Positions 55,278 through 64,000 of a stretch of 64,000 bases of DNA are shown here, in pieces. Both the position numbers and the translations under genes were made by a program. A model generated the notes under the pieces. It made no database searches and was not told the DNA's origin. It saw only the letters and a list, made by a program, of their open reading frames with translations. Numbering within the stretch: position 1 is the stretch's first letter; every line of letters begins with the position of its first letter. This stretch comes from Orychophragmus violaceus (taxonomy: Eukaryota > Streptophyta > Magnoliopsida > Brassicales > Brassicaceae). The stretch covers positions 58,803,728-58,867,727 of the forward strand of contig CM058236.1 in the NCBI GenBank assembly GCA_030180135.1, given 5' to 3'.

Positions 55278-58177
55278 TTAACAATTTTTGTATCTATTAG
55301 TCTCCCGAGAACAAAACTTAAGTAGGGGAGTTGTTGTTTTGTCTGGTTCATTAATGAACTCCAAAGTGAAAGATTCTCCTAACTTTACGCCATTAGCTTC
55401 ACAGAAGTTTCTCCAACCACATCCAACAGCTACAGTTCCATCTCTTGACAATAGAGATCCAAACGTCTCCATTTTGATTTCACCCAAAATAGTTATCTTC
55501 CCAAGTCTGTTGATGCCATTAGCCTTCAAGAACTGGCTAGGAAGAATCTGCAAAATATTTGAACAAAACATACATCTCATTACCAATTAGAATTCAAGAC
55601 AGAAACTATAATTCACGTTTAAATAAGAGTTGTTTGACGAAATTACCAGCATACCGGCTCTGACATCTTCAGGTGTTAGTGTCAATGTCACAAACCGGTC
55701 GTCTTGGATTGCTGAAGATGAATCCCTCTCTCTAGGTTCTGTCTCTTCCGTGGATATGGACTCTTTCTTGTTAGCTTTTGAGCTCTTAGAACCTGTACGG
55801 AGAAACCTGATCATAGGAGTCTCATCTTCCCAAATTGACTCCAATGTAACGGATTCGCCTGGCTTAAAGTCGTTTGCTTTAGCAAAAACTGTCCAGCCAT
55901 TTCTCAAACTCATGCTTCCCTTTTTGTCCTCTAAAAGCTTTGCCATCCACTTTGTATCATCTTCTCCCAATAGATATATCATTCCAGGCTTGTTCAAGCT
56001 ATTCTCCATTACGAATTGATTTGGAAGACGCTGGAAAAGTTTTGAAATTAAAATATTGCACTCTCGTTATGTGATAAAACTAATAGGACTACAAGAGAAA
56101 AACTTTTTTTTGTCGAAACAATAAACTAACCCCCGAAACAAAAAGTCGTTAGATAAACTTACCAGTTTACACTGTACGACACTGGTAGGTGTAATCGTTA
56201 ATGTCACAAATTGTTTGAGGCTCTCCTTCTCAGTTTTGTTGATCTGAACTCTGTTGCTTGGGTTGCACTTTTTCTGTTCTATCTCCGTTAATGACTCTAT
56301 TGAGGTGCACTCGTATTCACTGCTCTCTTCCTCGCTGCTAAGTTCGGTCGAAAAAGATTCTCTCCTGCTAGCTTCTGAATAGTCTCTTTCCCTTTGATCG
56401 CTATACGACTCTGTAGGGCAGAAACTGAGCACAATATTTTCCCCTTTAACCACTAGTTTAAACATAAAGAAGCCTCCTGCTTCTTGACCGTTTTCGTCAC
56501 AGAAATTTCTCCAACCTCGGGTCATGTAAAAAGTATCAGATGCTTTATTGAACCTCAGATCCAATCCCCATGATTTTCCCTCTCCATCTATTAAAACAAT
56601 CTTGCGGCATTTTCTTGTAAGACCGTTTGAGCTTGTGAAATGTTGTGGAAGATACTGCAAACACCAGATTTAACACAAGAGTGAGATTAATTTACTTAAA
56701 GGTTTCTTAGTGTATCTTAAGCATACAAGAGTCAGACCGGGAACACTCAATGTAAAAATAATCAGAAAATTAAGCATTCAACTATATTATTTTATACATG
56801 CGTGTTCATCATGGAAACGAGAATACATGAATCAAGTCTTGCAACACGGTCATGATGCTGATGAACAAATGATACAAAATGGCTTAATCATTATCACCAA
56901 AAGGACAAAAAATCTGAAGCTTAGACGCTAGTCCCATATCATAAGTGGGGATACCAAGATGATAAACTGAGAAATGCATTATTATAGCTTTCACTCGTCA
57001 TATCAACAACTTATATAACCTCTAAAATTTCATCACTCCTTTTAGTTTCAATAATATAGCAAACTTGAACAAATTCTTTCTTTCGTTACATGATTATAAT
57101 TCCATCAAAGTAGTAGGGATGGTAGGCAGATAGTGCAAATTGAACCAATCCATAATCCAAATGAAACCTAACAGAATCATAATATAACTCGGTTTAACTT
57201 GGGTGAAGTTTCTCCCTCACCAAAGTAAAAAAAGATGAACCAAATCCAAGTTGAAGCTAAAAGATTTTTGGTTTTACTTCAACAGAGACTAGACCCTAGA
57301 AACAGCCATTCAGTGAGTGAGTGATTAAACTATTAGCATGAGATTTTAGTCAGTGCAAGAGTGAAAGTAAACACCAGTTTATCTGTGCGTAGACTTGAAG
57401 GCGTGACAACAGCTACAAAACAGGAGTTGTCTGATGAAGAAGAAGAAACTGCTTCTGCTTCTGGACTTTTCATCTTCACTCTTTTCTTTACGGGAAGCTC
57501 TGTATCAGAAACATTCCACATCTTAAGACTATAGTTGGATTTGAATCATATAATATAATAACAGAATCCAAGAGAAGTGAAATTACCAATGTCATCCTCA
57601 TCATCGCAACTATCTCCATCGTTTGATAAAACTTGTACTTGTGTTCTTGGACACAGACGCTTCTTCAACAAAGTTTTATTATCTGATTTCGCAAAACAAA
57701 ATCACTCAAACCATCTGATTTGAAATATTGGATCTCCAAGAATAAGACTTACCAATGTCGTACTTATTGTTGCTTGGAGGCGGAATGTCTTGAATCTGAC
57801 AGCAATTAAGTCCTAAATTTGAAACATGGAAGACCATATCTCCTTTGTATCTGACAAGGACGACGTTCCCGATTTGAAGATTATTAGCGAGGGCGAACTG
57901 TCCCCAGCCGTCACAGAGTCTCCGACCAGTCATCTTCACTCTCCAGGTTATATCCGACGCGTCCGATTTCAGCTCCGCCGTCTTCTTCTCCGCGCTTCTT
58001 CCTTCAATATACTTCGAGAAGAAGTCTTCAGGAATCATCTGCAACCAACAAAAAAAGGGATGAATATCTGCGAATAAGGTGTTCGGAGAGAGTAGGAGAG
58101 ATAGTTACGAGGTGAGTGTGAAAGCCGGGAACAAGTGTGAGGAAGAATTGCGGGCGAAGAAGCCTTGATTTCGCCAT
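55278..58177 (-). CDS. REM-B: B3-domain transcription factor with four B3 domains
   Basis: My model has seven exons: 58109-58177, 57753-58038, 57587-57682, 57375-57499, 56163-56654, 55647-56030, 55278-55547. Frames agree and give 573 residues. Exon 1 encodes a 23-residue leader ending PGFHTHL, as in REM-A. B3 domains are in exon 2 (residues 24-119), exon 5 (193-290), exon 6 (357-440) and exon 7 (485-573). Exon 3 is acidic (DGDSCDDEDD); exon 4 has the basic stretch PVKKRVKMK and the linker motif SCFVAVVTPSSLRTDKL. Exon 4 needs the acceptor at 57500/57501; an upstream AG gives a stop. Intron 4 (56655-57374) is 720 bp. Expected to be a nuclear DNA-binding regulator. Confidence 0.82.
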
Positions 58178-59290
58178 TGTCGAAGCACTAACAAAAGAAA
58201 AACCCTAGGATTGATCGGAAATGTGTCGGCATGTTTCTGTGGTTGAAAAGTTCGAATTAGTGACTAAGAACTGGGAATAAGTATGACGAATCAAAGAGAA
58301 ACTCGAAATTATATAACGAATTTGAACTGGAGCGGAACCGCATTTTGCACCGCAATGTAGCGGTCTTTTTTTGTCATAAATGTAAAATGCTTTTGTCTTT
58401 CTTCTATTTTTTTTAATGCCAAAATCGCAAATAATATTTTTCCTCAAAACTATAAAAGAAAAATTAAAATTTATTACAAACACATTTTTATCTTAATTCA
58501 AAATAATATTTACCATCAAAACTATAAAAGTAGTGTTATTATCAAAATCATAAACTAACATTTTTCGTCAATGTCAAAGTCGGAACAGTTAAATTTTTAA
58601 GATCAGGTTATAAAACAAGTCCTCGTTTCATAGAGCAGGGATTTTTCGCTTCAGAATATTGGTTCCGAATGGTAACAGCGGATTGAGTGGTGAGGATTAA
58701 ACGGTTAATATTATGCAGTACAGTTTAAATGCGGTTTAATATAAAAAAACGCATACTGCGAAACATGAGCGGTTAACAAACAAAAAACGGTGCGTTATAA
58801 AATTTGAATGGTGACGTGTGGTATGTATAATACTTTATTATTATTTTAAAATATTTAAAATTATAACCAATTTTTTTTTTTGCATAAACTTAGTGTAGTT
58901 GAAAATATTTAGTTCATACAGTTTTTTAATATATTTTTTCAATTAAAAATAAAAAATAAAAATGGAAGACCACACTTGAAACACACCTTCTTTGATGTGT
59001 AAGCGTTTAGAAGGCGTTTTTTTTGTTTCTTCATGTTAACTGGAACGCATGGGCCCCATTTATACTTCAATAATTCACTGTACATTGTCATTATTTAATC
59101 ATGAATGGTAACAATTTTTATAACGCATAGAGTGATTACGTAAACCACAGTTCACATTCAAAACCATTATCTTATAAGATTTTCGGAGATTCGTTACTAT
59201 CATTTCCTTTTCTATTTTAAAGATATATTTGCACTCCTAAAAAATTGTCTTAGTCCATTTAACTATAGTCTTTATATATTAAAAAAAGTC
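58178..59290. other. upstream region of REM-B with transposon-like debris
   Basis: AT-rich. Contains an imperfect hairpin ACCGCATT...AATGTAGCGGT (58338-58362), and at 58690-58800 clustered GCGGTTAA and GCGGTTTAATAT words like those at ends of hAT-type MITEs, but no element border could be set. The promoter of REM-B must lie here. Confidence 0.4.
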
Positions 59291-59477
59291 GAAAAATCTG
59301 AAATATGAGAGGGTAGTGATTTTTAGGGTGATTCAACGGTTACCCTTCCAGATTCTACCAATCTTCAACGGAAGAGCAGTTTTAGCAGTTTCCGATGGGG
59401 GATGGAATTCACCATATTGTTCTAATTTCTCTCAACTAGCGATTGTGGAAGTATTCTATAAAAGAAATTCTAAGGAA

Positions 59478-60890
59478 AGCAATGCAAGAGATTACACTTG
59501 GAGCGGACGATGTACGAGAGCAATTGTCGGCTGTAATTTTTTCATAGGCGGTGAGAATACACCAATTGTCTTTGATTGGTCGTCCGTTGGTGCCAAGGAA
59601 GCAGAATCTTCGTTCGATTGTGTCAATTGTCCCTCGTATGTGGGGACTTTCTGGAATCATCTCTGGTCGGATTGTGGAGAGGCGTCGATTTCAATTCATC
59701 TTCCCGTCGGAGGACTTGATGCAGTCTGTAATTAACTGAGGACCTTGGGCGTTTAATGACCGAAAGCTGCTCCTCCAACGTTGGATTCCGGAAGTGGACG
59801 AGTTTGATCTGAACTTCATCCATTCTGGATTCAGATTAGGGATATCCCCATCCAATTTCTTACAAATGCAGTCATATCTCACATTGGAGATAGGCTTGGT
59901 CTTAATGGAAATGTATTTCAATCCATAGGTTAATGATGTTGTGGAGTTTGTCAGGGTTAAAATTAACTGGAATGTTGATCATCCTCTAAAGTTCAAGAAG
60001 AATTTTCAGTTCTCACCAGACGTTAATACACTCCTCAAATTTCGGTATGAACGTTTAAGAGGATTCTATACAACTTGTGGGATGCACACGCATGACACTG
60101 AAGTTTGTGTTCAACACAATGAGGAGGTTCATAATGTTGGAAACCATCAAGATGAGGAGGATGGTCATGATAACGAAGGAGAAGGCGAGTACCAAATTGA
60201 TGCACATAACATGGAAAATATGGAGATCGCGGAAGAACACGACCAGGCTGCTGATGAACAAAATGAAGCAAATCTTGATGGTGATCTCTCTCAGTAAGGT
60301 GAGTAATCCAATGGTGGTGGATTTAATGTTAGCAGTAGAGAGGAGTTTGATCCTATGGATGCGTATGAGAAGGAAAGAACATTACTATATGGTAGCGCAA
60401 GCAAAAGTTTGTAGAGAATCTGGTTCTCCAGTGTATGGAAAATCCAGCATAGGCGATGGATGATCAAATGGTAACCTCAGTCAATCAAGAAGAGGATGAG
60501 GATCATATCATACTTCAATCGGAGGAGGTTTGGAGCTCATATGATCGTAGGTGGACTCTAAATGGTCGTAAGAATCAACCAGCTTTTCATTATGGAAGTT
60601 TTCTGGGTAACTTTAATGCCACTCTAGAAACTAATCGTAAAGTTATTAAGTTGGATCAACAATCTGGTTTGCATTATCTTATGAAATTGTTTTATTCATG
60701 CGCATCAGGGAATGATGAGGAAGGATCCCACAAGCGAATGCGCACAGAGCTGGAGTTTCTGGATAAGTTTGTGGATGGTTTGGCAGAAGATTCGTCTGAT
60801 GGAGATGGACTTACCAAGCTGCAGAATAATTACAAGGAGGAGGAAGCAATTCTTTCCTATGAAAACACTAATCCACCACCATTCCAATGA
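59478..60890 (+). pseudogene. LINE ORF1 (DUF4283 and zinc knuckle, Gag-like)
   Basis: Pieces in order: QEITLGADDVREQLSAVIF, a stop, LSLIGRPLVPRKQN, FQFIFPSEDLMQSVIN, a stop, GPWAFNDRKLLLQRWIP, then VEFVRVKINWNVDHPLKF and LKFRYERLRGFYTTCGMHTH with DTEVC, the CCHC-like knuckle (60030-60115). An acidic tail (60120-60295) follows, then a second open stretch (60456-60890). Would be an RNA-binding protein of the LINE particle; several nonsense codons and frame changes inactivate it. Confidence 0.75.
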
Positions 60891-62022
60891 GAGTTCAGGT
60901 GTGGAACTGTCGAGGGTTAGGACAACATCTCACAGCTCGACGTCTCAAGGATTGCCACAAGGTTCGTGAGAAGATTGAAGAAGGAGTTTCTGTTTTTTCG
61001 GTTGTATAGATTTAGTATCCATTTGGTTATTTTCACAAAGGGTGTATTTTCCTGACTTGTTGTTCTTAGTGTAAACTAAGCAAGGAATTGATTATGTTAG
61101 GGATGTTGGTGTTTCTTTAGGGTATGATGATATGTATTTATTACCTCCACAAGGTGTTAGTAGTGGACAATTAGCTGTTTTCTGGAAAAAAGCATGTTTC
61201 AATTCAATGTATTTCTCAAGATGCAAGACTTGTTGATTCTTATGTTGAAGATAGGTCATTTTCTTTCTATTTATCTTGTGTCTATGGTAATCCAATACAT
61301 GAGTTTAGGTAATTTCAGAGAATAGCTACTACAAGAACTGGTGCTTGGATGATGTATGGTGACTTTAATGAAATATTGGAACAATCTTAAAAGAAAGGAG
61401 GACGGGTACGAAACACAAGGAGTTTAAGGACTTTAATGTCATGACGCAAGTGTGTGGAATGAAGGATTTAGTAGCAAAGGGTAATCAATTGAGTTGGGTA
61501 GGTCGGAGAAGGAAAGAAATAATTGAATGTTGCTTAGATAGAGTGATGGTTAATTCTCAATGGATTGATTTATATCCGGCCTCAGAAAAAGAGTACTTGG
61601 AATTAGCGGAATCAGATCATCGCCCCATGATTGTCAATATAGAGTATGAAAATAGAACTCGTCGAGGACTGTTTCGTTACGATAAGCGATTAGTTCAATA
61701 TGAGGAATTTGTTAGTACGGTTCAGGAGACTTGGAAAGGTGATGATAAAGAAGAGTTGGAGCTGAATAAAAAGCTTATGGTCGGTCGAAAAAAGATGGCT
61801 CAATGGAAGAAAATGAACAGAGTAAATTCGACTATTCAATTTCAGGAGATAAGAGGAAAGATTGATAGAGCAATGAGAAATCCATATTGTCCTATAGAGG
61901 ATATTCATGCGCTTAAGAAGGAACTTAATCAGGCCTATAAGAGTGAAGATGATTATTGGCATCTAAAGGGTAGAAATAGGTGCAATTTGGGGATCGACAT
62001 ACTAAGTACTACTATGCTGTAA
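60887..62022 (+). pseudogene. LINE ORF2, endonuclease domain
   Basis: ATG at 60887 overlaps the last stop of ORF1 (TGA 60888-60890). It opens with RVQVWNCRGLG, the first endonuclease motif, then breaks. Later motifs are YGDFNEILEQS (about 61357-61390), LDRVMVNSQW (61531-61560) and ESDHRPMIV (61610-61636), which hold the catalytic Asp, Asn and His. Frameshifts and stops near 60990-61390. Confidence 0.8.
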
Positions 62023-62099
62023 CAAAAGCAAGGAAAGGGAGAAATACTATAAAAAAAATTAAGGATAAGCTTGGAGTTATTCATAGTAAAGATGAAGCT

Positions 62100-63100
62100 A
62101 TAGGATAGGTTGTTGCGGAATATTTTCTTACAGTGTTTACTTCCATTGGAAAGGATCTAAATAATGACATTCTTAGATTGATTCCTACTACGGTAACTTA
62201 TGATATGAATCGAAAATTGACTAAGCCAATAACAGAACAAGAGATTAAGCAGACAGTTTGTCTAATTAGATCAGACATGGCACCAGGAAGTAATGGATAT
62301 ACATCAGAATTTTATCAGTACTTTTGGAATGACATAAAACTTGATGTGTGCAACATGGTTACACGGTTCTTCCAAAAAGGATACTTAGAACCGAGTACTA
62401 ATCATACTCATATATGTCTTATTCCAAAACATCATGAAGCTATAGAAGTATCTGATTATAGACCTATTAGCTTATGTCGAGTTAGCTATAAAGTGATTTC
62501 TAAGATATTGGCACGACGATTTCAGAATTTAATGTCCTTCATTATCTCAGAAAATCAGGCAGCCTTTGTACAAGAAAAGAATATATCTGGTAACATACTA
62601 GTAGCTTATGAGTTAATATGCATGCTATGAAGTCTAAAAAGGATGTGGCTGAATCATATTTAGCATCAAAACATATATCAATAAGGCCTATGATAGGGTA
62701 AAGTGGAATTTTTTGGAAGAAGTTATGAGAAGATTGGGCTTTGATGAACGTTGGATTGGTTGGGTTATAGAATGTGTTCGATCGGTTAGTTACTTTATTC
62801 GCATAAATGGACTTCCTTATGGAGATGTTAAACCGACTAGAGGAATTAGACAGGGTGACTCTTTATCACCTTATCTATTTATATTTTGTGCTGAAGTTTG
62901 GAGTATGATGATCAAGTTGACTAATGAGAGAAATGAATTAGATGGTATAAGAATAGCCATAGCATGCCCTGAGATAACACATCTTCTTTTTGCTGATGAC
63001 TCGTTGTTTTTTGTTAAGGCAAGTATTAAGGATTGCACATGAATGGCTAGAATTTTAAAAGATTATGAGGATGTTTCTAGACAAATGGTTAACCTATCAA
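62100..63100 (+). pseudogene. LINE ORF2, reverse transcriptase domain
   Basis: Motifs in order: MAPGSNGYTSEFYQYFW, DYRPISLCRVSYKVISKILA, ENQAAFVQEKNIS, a frameshift at about 62630, KWNFLEEVMRRLGF, PTRGIRQGDSLSPYLFIF and the active site FADD (62989-63000). Typical of plant L1-like elements. Broken near 62630-62700 and 63042. Confidence 0.88.
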
Positions 63101-64000
63101 AAACCTCTCTGATTTTAGGCATGCGAATTCAGGAAGATCAACGTGGAAGAATTCAACAGATTATTGGAATTAGCAACATTAGTGGTGGGTGGTAAATATT
63201 TAGAACTTCCTGAGAAATTTGGAAGATGTAAAACTGAGAAGTTTGACTTTATAATTCAAAAGGTTAAAGATCAGATTAGTGGCTGGTACAATCAATTTCT
63301 AACTCCGACTGGTAAGGAAATTTTGATCAAAACAATTTTTATGGCTAAACCAATTTATTCTATGAGTTGTTTTCTCATTCCTAAAACTGTTTGTGATGAA
63401 ATTAATAATTTAATTTGTGAATTCTGGCGAGGGAAGGAAAAAGGAAAGAGAAAAATGTCATGGATTGCATGGAAACAGCTATCGTTACCAAAAGCAGAAG
63501 GTGGTTTAGGTTTTAGGGATCTCCATAAGTGTAATATTGCATTTTTTTAGAAAAACGAGCATGACGTATTCATTATGATCCTAATTCCTTATTGGCAAGA
63601 ATATATAAAGGAAGATATTATAACATTTTTAGTTTCCTACAATCAAGGTGTGGAAGTGGTCCTTCATATGGTTGGAGGTCCATACAAGCATGTAAGGATA
63701 TGCTACTGAAAGGTTTAAAGGTTTAAATTGGAGATGGTAGTTCAACAAGAATTTGTGAAGATAAATGGGTTGATGTTGTACCACCTCGGCTTCCAACATG
63801 TATGTCATCTGTTGAATTCATTTAGTTTGTGACTTATGGTTAGAGGATAGTCGAAATTGGAATGAGGAGTTAATTAGAAATAGGTTGAATGTTGAAGATT
63901 CATAGCTGATTTTCCGAACTTCTGTTTCCCAACATGCTCAATGTGATAAATGGATTTGGCCTTATACGAAGAATTCAATTTACATGGTGAAGTCCGGTTA
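63101..64000 (+). pseudogene. LINE ORF2, C-terminal region
   Basis: YLELPEKFGRCKTEKFDFI, the MSCFLIPKTVCDEIN and FWRGKEKGKRKMSWIAWK motifs (63143-63550), then a stop and, in another frame, an IGDGSSTRICEDKW-like piece (63726-63770) and DKWIWPYTKN near 63950. Corresponds to the thumb/connection and zf-RVT part of plant LINE ORF2. Several stops. Confidence 0.75.

Larger units (their letters stand above)
59300..64000 (+). mobile_element. L1-like LINE, degenerate, runs off the window
   Basis: Plus strand: ORF1 with a DUF4283-like domain and zinc knuckle (about 59478-60890), ORF2 with endonuclease (60887 on), reverse transcriptase (62130-63050) and the start of the zf-RVT region near 63660-64000. 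Many stops and frameshifts. The 5' limit lies between about 59290 and 59480. The 3' end and any tail are outside. Confidence 0.88.

Noticed and set aside
59316..59735. Plus-strand ORF of 139 codons at the start of the LINE
   Set aside because: The LINE ORF1 motifs are in another frame over the same bases, so this frame is not the coding one.

Overview
The window looks like a repeat-rich stretch of a nuclear plant genome, most likely from the Brassicaceae. The reasons are the expanded REM-type B3 genes, an F-box gene with a DUF295-like C-terminal region, GT-AG introns, and a full range of plant transposable elements (Ty1/copia, Ty3/gypsy of Tat type, L1-like LINE, CACTA, PIF/Harbinger, Mutator-like). 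No bacterial features are present. The species cannot be fixed from the sequence alone.

Only three host genes look intact, all on the minus strand: an F-box gene (11112-12299) and two neighbouring multi-exon B3/REM transcription factor genes (REM-A 52216-55106, five B3 domains; REM-B 55278-58177, four B3 domains). Around them lie broken relatives: a one-domain REM remnant (22808-23245), a REM 5' end (9321-9391), a REM 3' end (40534-40829), an F-box 3' fragment split by a transposon (about 25850-28197), and an asparaginyl-tRNA synthetase pseudogene (19630-20545). The REM and F-box pieces recur in the same order and orientation. This points to old tandem or segmental duplication of a REM + F-box unit, later torn apart by insertions.

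Layout: 1-5699 copia element on the minus strand (two nonsense codons); 5700-6907 3' end and LTR of a related copia on the plus strand; 6908-9320 non-coding segment packed with perfect hairpins; 9321-14016 REM 5' remnant, F-box gene and AT-rich DNA; 14026-19215 Mutator-like element copy A; 19225-28197 synthetase pseudogene, LTR debris, truncated REM and an F-box fragment carrying a CACTA element; 28190-35250 array of ~520-bp repeats with Mutator-like copy B inserted (29036-34814, opposite orientation to copy A); 35708-36955 Harbinger element; 36980-37594 probable LINE tail; 37595-40533 internally deleted copia; 40830-52001 complete, very young Tat/gypsy element; 52216-58177 REM pair; 58178-59290 spacer; about 59300-64000 degenerate LINE running off the window.

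The REM proteins are expected to act as nuclear DNA-binding regulators, and the F-box protein as a substrate receptor for an SCF ubiquitin ligase. Nothing in the sequence ties the two into one pathway. The most unusual structures are the hairpin-dense segment at 7030-9312, the inverted pair of Mutator-like elements carrying arrays of ~20-bp palindromes, the intron-containing antisense gene and 22-bp hairpin repeat array inside the young Tat element, and the in-phase exon-module duplications that built REM-A.
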